From contig NZ_CP076134.1 of the NCBI RefSeq assembly GCF_018736085.1, positions 2,986,501-3,050,500 on the forward strand: a DNA stretch of 64,000 nt. The letters are read 5' to 3'. Position 1 is the stretch's first letter; each line of letters starts with the position of its first letter. Source of the stretch: Bradyrhizobium sediminis. GTDB lineage: Bacteria; Pseudomonadota; Alphaproteobacteria; Rhizobiales; Xanthobacteraceae. Position numbers and translations under genes: made by a program. Shown one piece after another: positions 44,027 through 50,956 of the stretch. Under the pieces are notes generated by a model. That model had not been told where the DNA came from, did not search any database, and worked only from the letters and a program-made list of their open reading frames with translations.

Positions 44027-45172
44027 TTACAGCGTGTTAACGGAATCTTTAGTGCAGTAATTCGCCCAAGCCGCCATCAACTCACGGCGCTTCACCAGCG
44101 CAGTGCTTCGCCGGTACGCAGCCTCGGTTTCGTCGCCGACAACGTGCGCCAGCGCAGCTTCCGCAGTTTCCCATGCAGCCTCGGTTTCGTCGCCAGCCCA
44201 ATCGCGAAACGTCGATCGCATTCCATGCGTCGTTGCCGGGGTGTCAGTGTGGCGGGCGATGCACTTGGAAAGCGACACGTCGCTTACAGGGCGGAAGGGC
44301 AACTGCGCCAAGGCCGCCGCGGTGAGCGGGACAAAGTGCGGACGTTCGGCCTTCATGCGAATCGCCGGCACGGTCCAAAGATCGCCTTTCACTTCACTGC
44401 CGGTATCCATCTCAGCCGCTTCGTTGAAACGACAGGCGGTCAAAACAATCCAGCGCAACATGCGCGCGGTGTCGGACGTGTCACTGGCCAACGATTTCCA
44501 GAATTGCGGCATTTCCCCATAGGGCAAAGCCGGGTGATGTTTCACATCGGACTTGCGGCGGCGGGCAAGTCCCACCTGATCAAGGTGACCACGCCAGAGC
44601 GCCGGGTTTTCGCCAGCGCGCAATCCTTCGGCCTTGGCGCTATTCAAGATCGCTTCAATTCGGCCGCGCACGCGCCGCGCCGTTTCCTTCTTTGTGGTCC
44701 AGATCGGGCGCAGCACCTTTAGCACTGCTTCTGTGTCCACATCGGCGACGGCCAAATGGCCAATGATCGGATAGGCGTAATCGCGGAGGCTGTTCGTCCA
44801 TTGCTGCCGATGCTTGTCGTTTTTCCACCCTGACTCTTTGCCGGCAATGTACTGCGTGGCGTAAGCCTTGAAGGTGATCGAGCGGGACGCCTCGACCTTG
44901 GCAGCCGTCCGCTGTGCGTTCCGATGCTCGATCGGGTCAACACCCTTGCGAAGCAACGCGCGGGCTTCCTGTGCCGCGTCGCGAGCCTGCGCCAGCGTCA
45001 CGTCGGCAGCGGGGCCAAGGCCGGCGTACCGCTCTTTGCTGGTCACCGGGGACGTGAAGCGAAACACCCATGCCCGGTTGCCATTGCGATCAACGTCGAG
45101 CCGCAGCCCGCCGCCGTCGGTCAGCTTGTCGCCGGGCTTCGCATTTTTAACCTGGAGCGCCGTCAGTGCCAT
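44027..45172 (-). CDS. int: Tyrosine integrase, P4 type
   Basis: Site-specific recombinase of 381 residues. Residues 1-90 form the arm-binding domain of the DUF4102 type (LTDGGGLRLDVDRNGNRAWV). The catalytic domain has the first Arg in LTACRFNEAAEM, HxxR in THGMRSTFRDW, the later His in LAHVVGDETEAAYRRS and its Tyr as nucleophile. P4-type integrases use the 3' ends of tRNA genes, and this one lies 156 bp from tRNA-Ser with a 17-bp att repeat at both island ends. Confidence 0.92.
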   Translation of the reverse strand: MALTALQVKNAKPGDKLTDGGGLRLDVDRNGNRAWVFRFTSPVTSKERYAGLGPAADVTLAQARDAAQEARALLRKGVDPIEHRNAQRTAAKVEASRSITFKAYATQYIAGKESGWKNDKHRQQWTNSLRDYAYPIIGHLAVADVDTEAVLKVLRPIWTTKKETARRVRGRIEAILNSAKAEGLRAGENPALWRGHLDQVGLARRRKSDVKHHPALPYGEMPQFWKSLASDTSDTARMLRWIVLTACRFNEAAEMDTGSEVKGDLWTVPAIRMKAERPHFVPLTAAALAQLPFRPVSDVSLSKCIARHTDTPATTHGMRSTFRDWAGDETEAAWETAEAALAHVVGDETEAAYRRSTALVKRRELMAAWANYCTKDSVNTL

Positions 45173-45327
45173 GAAAGTGTCCGCCTAACCCCACGAGGCC
45201 ACCCCCGTTTAGGACGTGGATACTAGCGCAATTCGGCGGACATCTAAAGGCGCCAAGCGAATGAAAGCCCTGCACCGCAGGCACTTGCATCTCACAGAAG
45301 GACGTGGGTGGACACTGAAAGACAGTA

Positions 45328-45344
45328 AGGTGGCGGAAGGGGTG
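45328..45344. repeat. Right attachment site of the island
   Basis: AGGTGGCGGAAGGGGTG, covering the last 14 bases of tRNA-Ser including the encoded CCA plus 3 bases beyond. Identical to 34523-34539. Confidence 0.8.
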
Positions 45345-45420
45345 GGATTCGAACCCACGGTACCCTTGCAGGCACGCCGGTTTTCAAGACCGGTGCCTTA
45401 AACCACTCGGCCACCCTTCC
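45331..45420 (-). tRNA. tRNA-Ser (anticodon UGA)
   Basis: 90-nt class II tRNA. The acceptor stem pairs GGAAGGG at the 5' end with CCCTTCC at the 3' end; the anticodon loop is CTTGAAA, so the anticodon is UGA. The T arm carries GGTTCGAATCC, there is a long variable arm, and CCA is encoded. It serves as integration target from both ends: its 3' end is the att site of the satellite island and its 5' half is duplicated at 48069. Confidence 0.95.
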
Positions 45421-45518
45421 GTCTGCAATAACAATCACTTAAGAGGCGGTGCTTGCCGCCCGCTGCGCCATTTGGCCGAATTGGCACCGTAAACGCATTG
45501 GGACAGGGTGGGATGTTC

Positions 45519-45672
45519 TTATTCTACCCCTGCAAACGACGCTTCCATGATCGCGGCTGCCCGGTCGTCCGTCTTGAACAGGTGGCCATAGACCTTGAGA
45601 GTTATCGCGGGTGATCCATGCCCTAGTCGACGGCTGATCGTCAACACGTCCAGGCCCGACGCTGGCATGGGT
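45519..45672 (-). pseudogene. Tyrosine integrase, C-terminal fragment
   Basis: About 50 codons: ASGLDVLTISRRLGHGSPAI, LKVYGHLFKTDDRAAAIMEA, then SFAGVE and a stop. The late catalytic His (GHGS) and the nucleophile Tyr (VYGHL) are present, but the rest of the protein is gone. It is not related closely to the intact integrase at 44027. It marks the old integrase end of the second element. Confidence 0.8.
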
Positions 45673-45692
45673 ATGGCGCCATCATTTATTCG

Positions 45693-46502
45693 CTATCTTA
45701 TCCACCAAGGACGGCCAGTCAGGGTTTGAAACGGGCCGCTGGATACCTTTTCGCGCCGCTCGATCATCTCGTACAGGCGAGGGTGCTCCTCTGCCCAAAA
45801 CCGCATGTTCCTCAACGCATCCCTAACTTTGTCCCAGGTCAACAAAATGGGTAGGTCCGTCTCACGTCTGCGCGCATAGTTGTAATAGATCGAAGCGCCC
45901 GCATAGATAGATGCTGAATCTATGATCCGCCCTTCAAGTTCGTTTCTTAGTACAAGCCGACTCGTCGACGGAGCGGTGTTGTCCTGGACGAGGCTTCGCA
46001 TCCGGGATTCGTGAATTTGTATCCAAGCTACGGTGGCTTCGAGCACTTCGAGGCTTCCCCTGTCCGTGAATTCGATGAAATCAGTGAGAGTCTCCAGCGC
46101 CTCGGGCGCGAGGATTTGAATAAGGCTGTCGGTCGCGGTACCGTGGGGCAGCGTCTCGCCATCGCATTTGCTGACAAGTTCGTTCAGAGATTGAGCTGAA
46201 TTTGCCGCGTACGAATTAACTTGCGACAGCGCTAGAGGTAGCACGGCGCGAACCGCCGCATGCTTTCTCTCCCTTCGGTTTTTCTCCATGCCTTCCGCGT
46301 GGACGAGTGAGCGGGACGTGTTTTGAAACGCGACATATGCGGCAATTGAAGCAATGGTCGACGCAATGGTCGCAGCTATCAAGGACTGCCAATGATGCAG
46401 CCAATTCGATACCCCCATAGGCAGTGGACCGAAGATACCAAGCCAGACGCCAAGCAGCCCGATCAGCAAAAGCGAAATCGGAAGCCCCGCACGCCCTAAC
46501 AT
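45693..46502 (-). CDS. Membrane protein, two helices plus cytosolic domain
   Basis: Protein of 269 residues that I do not recognise. Two hydrophobic helices at the N-terminus (ISLLLIGLLGVWLGIFGPL, and IAATIASTIASIAAYVAF) are followed by a basic stretch (EGMEKNRRERKHAAV) and a helical soluble domain of about 190 residues. The layout, an N-terminal hairpin in the membrane with a large cytosolic helical part, is common among effectors of defence systems but is not diagnostic. It lies in the second tRNA-Ser element. Confidence 0.6.
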   Translation of the reverse strand: MLGRAGLPISLLLIGLLGVWLGIFGPLPMGVSNWLHHWQSLIAATIASTIASIAAYVAFQNTSRSLVHAEGMEKNRRERKHAAVRAVLPLALSQVNSYAANSAQSLNELVSKCDGETLPHGTATDSLIQILAPEALETLTDFIEFTDRGSLEVLEATVAWIQIHESRMRSLVQDNTAPSTSRLVLRNELEGRIIDSASIYAGASIYYNYARRRETDLPILLTWDKVRDALRNMRFWAEEHPRLYEMIERREKVSSGPFQTLTGRPWWIR

Positions 46503-46577
46503 CTCGCTTCACGCCTCATGCGTTTTCCCGAGTAAGTCGTGAGAAATATCATTATCGTAAGCAATGGATGGTGCGCG

Positions 46578-47015
46578 TCACCTTGGTTGGCGATCCGGCT
46601 TTGCGCTGGCGCGCAACTCATCGGCGATGCGGTTCGTCGAGTACATGATCACAGCAATCAACGCACTGGTGAAATAAACGATCGCGGCGAGCACCATATC
46701 GATAACGGTCCGAGAGCCCACCAAGACTGTAAAGCAGACAACCAAAGCGACGATGCTCACAACCACGGTGAACGGGTCGCCCGACCGCGCCGCATAAATC
46801 AGCGGCGCAATTGCTGTTAGGAGGAAGCAAAGGCCGACCGCTAGGACCGCCAGGCCGGAAGCGCCAACGCCGATTGACGGCGCCACTTGCGTCAGTATTT
46901 GCCGGAAGTCGGGTTGCGGAATGTCACCGTTGTACATCAGAAATGCGACTGTACCTGCAGCCGCCACTAAGATGCACAGGGACGCAAATCGAACCGTAAA
47001 GACAACGTACTGCAT
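46578..47015 (-). CDS. Four-helix membrane protein
   Basis: Protein of 145 residues with four hydrophobic segments (FASLCILVAAAGTVAFLMY, SGLAVLAVGLCFLLTAIAPL, TVVVSIVALVVCFTVLV, IDMVLAAIVYFTSALIAVI) and a short basic tail. ATG 47015 is tentative; the frame is open 15 codons further. No family is recognised. It lies between two other membrane protein genes of the same element. Confidence 0.55.
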   Translation of the reverse strand: MQYVVFTVRFASLCILVAAAGTVAFLMYNGDIPQPDFRQILTQVAPSIGVGASGLAVLAVGLCFLLTAIAPLIYAARSGDPFTVVVSIVALVVCFTVLVGSRTVIDMVLAAIVYFTSALIAVIMYSTNRIADELRASAKPDRQPR

Positions 47016-47143
47016 TCCATAGCTCCCACCTCGACAGCGTGCATAGTCTTCCGCAACCATCGCGAGAGAGCAAGAGGTCGAACGTATATCGATTGCAAAC
47101 AGAGATATGGTCCGTACCGCGCTTTACTCGTGAGAATTGGCCC

Positions 47144-47674
47144 TCATCGCATGCTCTTCAAGTCCCGGCGTTGCGGAAACTTGGTACCGCTATAGGTCAA
47201 CAAATTGCGAAAAAATCGTTGCGTCCCCGTCAGGATGAACTCGTCATCCAAGTCGCGCCCCAGGGACTTGATCGCGGCATTGTAAGCAACGGACTCGGCC
47301 GCTTTGTAGACTACGGGGTCATCCCCGGCGGTGCGGATCAGCTTCGCTCTTAACAGTCGCACAGCACTTTCATCGTCCGCCGCTTCTTCAAGCTGCGCCG
47401 CCAGGTCGTGATACGTTCGGCGGCGATCTTCGTGCTTTCGCGCGTTGCCAGCAAAATCGAAGGCGAGCGAGGCCGCGCTGACAAAAGCTAGAAGCAGGCT
47501 CGCGGCGACGATTAACCAGCGCTGTTGCTGCAGCAGCGTCGCAACTGCAGCGGTTCCCAAGAACGCATTAGCGAACATCGATCCGCGGTGCAGAGCGATA
47601 AACCAAGTTAGCCTGTCTCGATGGTACAGAGCCGCCGTGACCAATTCAAACCACAGCGACTCCTTACCACTCAC
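47144..47674 (-). CDS. SLATT-like two-helix membrane protein
   Basis: I start it at GTG 47674, which overlaps the stop of the upstream proline-rich ORF (GTGA); the product has 176 residues. An N-terminal helix (WFELVTAALYHRDRLTWFIA) leads into two membrane helices (NAFLGTAAVATLL; WLIVAASLLLAFVSAASLAF). A charged cytosolic part follows (ARKHEDRRRTYHDLAAQLEE) and a helical C-terminus. This order matches the SLATT group, predicted pore-forming effectors linked to nucleotide-signalling defence systems. No nucleotide cyclase or SLOG sensor is adjacent. Confidence 0.5.
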   Translation of the reverse strand: MSGKESLWFELVTAALYHRDRLTWFIALHRGSMFANAFLGTAAVATLLQQQRWLIVAASLLLAFVSAASLAFDFAGNARKHEDRRRTYHDLAAQLEEAADDESAVRLLRAKLIRTAGDDPVVYKAAESVAYNAAIKSLGRDLDDEFILTGTQRFFRNLLTYSGTKFPQRRDLKSMR

Positions 47675-47805
47675 TTGCGTTGCGGCGGCTGCGTTGGAGG
47701 TGGCTTCGTCGGCGGCGAGGCCGGCGCCTGACCGGGCCAATTGGTGCCGGGCGTAGGCCTCGTTGCGGCCGGCGCTGCCGGTGGCCAGTTTCTGGTCTCA
47801 ACCAT
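47671..47805 (-). CDS. Proline-rich 44-residue ORF upstream of SLATT-like gene
   Basis: ATG 47805 has AAGGGAT about 7 bp upstream. The product is nearly a third proline (MVETRNWPPAAPAATRPTPG ... PPTKPPPTQPPQRK) and its stop overlaps the proposed GTG start of the next gene. Either a small unstructured partner or a translated leader that couples translation to the SLATT-like protein. Confidence 0.45.
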   Translation of the reverse strand: MVETRNWPPAAPAATRPTPGTNWPGQAPASPPTKPPPTQPPQRK

Positions 47806-48068
47806 GGCAAATCCCTTCAGTGCGATCTGATTCGTTTAATTTACCAGCGTTCAACCGAAAAGGTGTTTGAAACCTTAGATATCCACCACCCTCCTGAGAG
47901 CGCCCCGTGCTCAAGCCCGCGGCGGAATAACCTAATTTGGCACCGTACGGAATGGGACGGGGCGGGGCGGTACAGCAAGGGACGAAAGTCCCGGTTTGTG
48001 GCGAATTTTCTGCATGAAACAGGACGCGTCAACACAACCGAGTACAGGGCAAAACGAGCGAGTGAGAA

Positions 48069-48107
48069 TTTCAAGACCGGTGCCTTAAACCACTCGGCCA
48101 CCCTTCC
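48069..48107 (-). pseudogene. Partial tRNA-Ser copy (5' half)
   Basis: Thirty-nine bases identical to the 5' half of the intact tRNA-Ser, ending in the anticodon loop; the 3' half is missing. It is the far attachment copy of the second element. The short frame that reads through it as MAEWFKAPVLK is an artefact. Confidence 0.85.
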
Positions 48108-48250
48108 ATCCGTAGAGATCAGCGACTTAGCAGGGGCATGCGCCCGGGGAAAGTATCAATTGCCGGTCGAACGGGCCGGCGGGCGCGCTCGACTTGTCGA
48201 TGCGCCGAATAGCGCTGAGTCCGGGAGTTCTGAGCTGGCCTGCGCCCCGA

Positions 48251-48349
48251 CTAGGTGAACGCGAAAGCGAGCAGACTGGAGCACAGCAGTGCAAAGCCGG
48301 CCGCTGTCAGTGCGAGGAACCCGTCGGAGACCAAGTCATGATGGCGCAT
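48251..48349 (-). CDS. Small membrane peptide, 32 residues
   Basis: ATG 48349 to TAG 48251, with AGGTGA about 6 bp upstream. A polar head (MRHHDLVSDG) is followed by one hydrophobic helix (FLALTAAGFALLCSSLLAFA). Too short for most gene finders. The pattern fits a single-pass inner-membrane peptide. No homologue is named. Confidence 0.5.
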   Translation of the reverse strand: MRHHDLVSDGFLALTAAGFALLCSSLLAFAFT

Positions 48350-48439
48350 GTCTCACCTGCCACTTTCGATGCTCGTCCGAATTAATTAAAGCTTTCGGAA
48401 TCGGCTTCCCTGAAAGAGGTGCTGCGGCTCTCGCAGGCT

Positions 48440-48529
48440 TCAGGCCCGCGAGCGAAAACCCTCGAAGGCGTGGGCCAGGAAAATGCCCGCGCTGAACAGA
48501 CCCAAACACGCTGTAACCGTCTCAATCAT
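48440..48529 (-). CDS. Small membrane peptide, 29 residues
   Basis: ATG 48529 to TGA 48440, with AAGGAT about 9 bp upstream. The product has one hydrophobic segment (MIETVTACLGLFSAGIFLAH) and a basic tail (AFEGFRSRA), as expected for a membrane peptide with its C-terminus in the cytoplasm. From memory, very similar short peptides occur in other Bradyrhizobium genomes, which supports it as a gene. Confidence 0.55.
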   Translation of the reverse strand: MIETVTACLGLFSAGIFLAHAFEGFRSRA

Positions 48530-48891
48530 CGCAAATATCCTTGCGCCCCGGCCCCGACACAACGATACGGCACCGCGCACAGTCAAAAGGATTCCTTGCC
48601 GGAATCGAAAATCGGGCCGGAGTGATGCTTTCGCACAACAGATTCGTTAACGGCGCGCCGCGGACGAGCATGCGACGGCGTCCGGGTGAGGGCTCGCCCC
48701 CGCAAAAATCCGGGAAAACCGACGGGCTCTGCCCCGGCAACCATTGATTCACCACCTCGCGCTCACCCCATTTCCGCCGCGTTCGGGATGCGATATCGTT
48801 ATTGGCAGGTGCGGAGGTGGGCTGCATCGGGGCGTATGACCGGCGGCGCCGTGACGTAGGCGTGTGGCCGGTGAAATGGTATTTTGGGGGG
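48530..48891. other. Intergenic region upstream of rlpA
   Basis: About 360 bp. I see a short inverted repeat (GATTCC ttgcc GGAATC, 48591-48607) and no convincing gene. The rlpA promoter must lie here. Confidence 0.45.
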
Positions 48892-49824
48892 ATGGGGATT
48901 CGACAGTCAGATCCAGCGGTACGGGTGGCGCGGAGCGCCGCTGCCGTGGCTGCGTGCTTCGTCCTCGCCAACTGCGCCTCCTCGGGCAAGTTTGCCAGCC
49001 GGGTCGATCCCAAATACGGCGTTTCCAGTAGCCCCCGGGTGGTCGCGATGGGCGAACCCGTGCCGAAGGGCGGCGGCACCTACCGCGTCGGCAAGCCCTA
49101 TACCGTGGCGGGACGGGTGTACGTGCCGGAGGAGGACCCCAACTACCGCGCCGAGGGGATCGCCTCCTGGTACGGCGACGATTTCCACGGCCGGCTGACT
49201 GCCAATGGCGAAGTGTTCGACATGACCTCGCTGACCGCCGCCCACCCAACGCTGCCGATCCCGTCCTATGCGCGGGTGACCAATCTCTCGAACGGCAAAT
49301 CGCTCATCGTCCGCGTCAACGACCGCGGCCCATACCATGGCAATCGGCTCATCGACGTCTCGAACAAAGCTGCCGAACTACTTGAATTCAAAGGCCATGG
49401 CGTGGCCCGCGTGCGGGTCGAATATGTCGCCCGGGCGCCGCTCGAAGGTTCCGACGACCGTCAACTGGTAGCGACCTTGCGCACTGGCGTTCCGGCGCCA
49501 TCACCGTCGCTGGTCCGGGTCGCCTCGGCCCGTCCGTTCGTTCCGGAAACGTCGAGCCGCGCGATCCGCGGCGAGGTCCCGATGCCGGAGGGGCGGCCCT
49601 ATAGCCTCGGCAATACGTCCCAGGATCTGGCGTCGATCAACGCGACCTCCGAGCTGTCCGCCTCGAGCCGCGTCCGTCCAGCCGGACGCGCGATCGAAAA
49701 TCCCCGCGCCGTTTCCTATGAGAACGACGCTCGCTATGCCCCCGGTGTCAGGCCGGTCAGTGCCTATGCGCCGGTCGACCCGCGCGGCCCCAGCGAACTG
49801 CTGAGCGGGCGCGGGCTCTACTGA
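48892..49824 (+). CDS. rlpA: Septal ring lytic transglycosylase RlpA family lipoprotein
   Basis: Lipoprotein of 310 residues. The lipobox LANC is in AAVAACFVLANCASSG, so the mature protein is anchored in the outer membrane. The double-psi beta-barrel domain holds the catalytic residues (GIASWYGDDFHGRLTANGE, DMTSLTAAHPTLP, SLIVRVNDRGPYHGNRLID). The C-terminal third is low complexity and lacks an SPOR domain, so septum targeting by SPOR is not evident. ATG 48892 is chosen because the signal begins there; an earlier ATG at 48802 would put about 30 polar residues in front of the signal. Confidence 0.85.
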   Translation: MGIRQSDPAVRVARSAAAVAACFVLANCASSGKFASRVDPKYGVSSSPRVVAMGEPVPKGGGTYRVGKPYTVAGRVYVPEEDPNYRAEGIASWYGDDFHGRLTANGEVFDMTSLTAAHPTLPIPSYARVTNLSNGKSLIVRVNDRGPYHGNRLIDVSNKAAELLEFKGHGVARVRVEYVARAPLEGSDDRQLVATLRTGVPAPSPSLVRVASARPFVPETSSRAIRGEVPMPEGRPYSLGNTSQDLASINATSELSASSRVRPAGRAIENPRAVSYENDARYAPGVRPVSAYAPVDPRGPSELLSGRGLY

Positions 49825-49841
49825 GCCCTCCACATCCTGCC

Positions 49842-50792
49842 TTAGCCGGCATTCGCTTTGAGGAAAGCGATCAAGGCGGCGTTGACCTCGTCGGCGCGTT
49901 CCTGCTGGATCCAGTGGCCGGCGCCGTCGATGATGAGTTTCTGCCTGAGGTTCGGCAGCACCCGCTCCATATCGGCCACCCGTTTGTTGCCGATCAACCC
50001 GGTGATGACGGAATCCTTCGAGCCCGCAATGAACAGCGACGGCTGACGGATCTGCGCGCCCTGCCACGGCGAGGTCAGTTCCCAGTTGCGATCGATGTTG
50101 CGGTACCAGTTCAGTCCGCCGCGGAAGCCGGATTTCCGGTAGGCCTCGCTGAAATAGACGAGGTCGGCCTCGCTGAGCCAACCCGGCAATGGCAAATCGG
50201 CGCGCGGATTGCGGAGAAATCCCTTGCCGTCCTCGACGAACATCGAAGCCGAGGGATCGGAGAATCCGCGTCCCAGCAGGGTTCGCATCGATAAATTGAC
50301 GTCGCGCTCGAACTCGGCCTCGGCGACGCCGGGCGTCTGGAAGTACTGCCAATAGAAATTGCTGATGCCGCTCTCGCGCAAAGTATCGAGCGGCCGGCCG
50401 CGCCCCCGAAGGGGCGGGGGCACACTCAGGCCGGCAACGGCAGTGAAGACATCGGGCCGGAACAGCGCCGCATGCCAGGCGACCGGCGCGCCCCAGTCGT
50501 GGCCGATGATGACCGCCCGCTTTTCACCGAGCGCTTCGACCAGCGCGACCATGTCGCCGACAGTGTCGAAAATGGTGTAGGCGCCGATGTCGGCGGGTGC
50601 GCTGGTCTGCCCGAAACCGCGCATGTCCGGCGCGGCAACCCGGAAGCCCGCCGCCGCGATCGCGGGAATCTGGTGCCGCCAGGAATAGGATAATTCCGGC
50701 CAGCCATGGCAAAGCACGACGAGCGGACCCCGGCCTTGCTCGCGCAGAAAGATATCGATCCCGTTGGCGGAAACAGTACGTGTCGATGGCAT
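49842..50792 (-). CDS. Alpha/beta hydrolase, epoxide hydrolase-like
   Basis: Hydrolase of 316 residues. The oxyanion motif is LCHGWPELSYSWRHQIPA (HGWP), the nucleophile Asp lies in VIIGHDWGAPVAWHAAL, and the catalytic His in DGAGHWIQQERADE. Tyrosines in the cap domain (NFYWQYFQTPG; VYFSEAYRKSG) are where epoxide hydrolases hold the epoxide oxygen. Fluoroacetate/haloacid dehalogenases have a similar plan, so the substrate is open. It converges on rlpA and is divergent from the carboxypeptidase gene. Confidence 0.85.
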   Translation of the reverse strand: MPSTRTVSANGIDIFLREQGRGPLVVLCHGWPELSYSWRHQIPAIAAAGFRVAAPDMRGFGQTSAPADIGAYTIFDTVGDMVALVEALGEKRAVIIGHDWGAPVAWHAALFRPDVFTAVAGLSVPPPLRGRGRPLDTLRESGISNFYWQYFQTPGVAEAEFERDVNLSMRTLLGRGFSDPSASMFVEDGKGFLRNPRADLPLPGWLSEADLVYFSEAYRKSGFRGGLNWYRNIDRNWELTSPWQGAQIRQPSLFIAGSKDSVITGLIGNKRVADMERVLPNLRQKLIIDGAGHWIQQERADEVNAALIAFLKANAG

Positions 50793-50956
50793 CGCTATTC
50801 CGCCTTGTTTCGGGGATCTTGTTTGAGCAAACCGCAATGCCGCACGATAGGGTCGTTTGAATGGCACGGCAATCCGACCGGACCGCGGCATCGGCCAAAA
50901 CCCGTGTTGTTTGCGATACTTCCAACTGGTAGAACGCCGGCTTCAAGGCATCACCG

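Larger units (their letters stand above)
34523..45344. mobile_element. Integrated satellite island at tRNA-Ser (capsid-forming PICI-like)
   Basis: 10.8 kb between two copies of the 17-bp repeat AGGTGGCGGAAGGGGTG. The right copy contains the last 14 bases of tRNA-Ser. Content from right to left: integrase, AlpA-like activator, SpoVG-like protein, primase/helicase, iteron region, head connector, small ORF, large terminase, HNH nuclease, major capsid protein, prohead protease, second connector, portal, then two small genes. All but one gene are on the minus strand, with intrinsic terminators between modules. Tail, baseplate, lysis and a clear repressor gene are missing. This matches the known plan of capsid-forming phage-inducible islands. 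Confidence 0.8.
45382..48107. mobile_element. Decayed second element on the 5' side of tRNA-Ser
   Basis: A 39-bp stretch of tRNA-Ser (anticodon loop to 5' end; 45382-45420) is repeated exactly at 48069-48107. Between the copies lie the C-terminal end of a tyrosine integrase and three to four genes for membrane proteins, all on the minus strand and by eye less GC-rich than the core genome. A GGCACCGTA-containing segment occurs near both ends (about 45478-45515 and 47935-47975) in similar form. This is best read as the remnant of an element integrated in the same tRNA gene. Confidence 0.7.

Noticed and set aside
34523-45344. Gene transfer agent or ordinary defective prophage
   Set aside because: GTAs lack an integrase, att repeats and a primase, and prophage remnants rarely keep intact overlapping head genes while losing every tail and lysis gene. 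The satellite reading fits better, though not proven.
47841-48101. 86-residue frame starting MAEWFKAPVLK
   Set aside because: The start is a translation of the tRNA-Ser remnant, a well-known annotation artefact.
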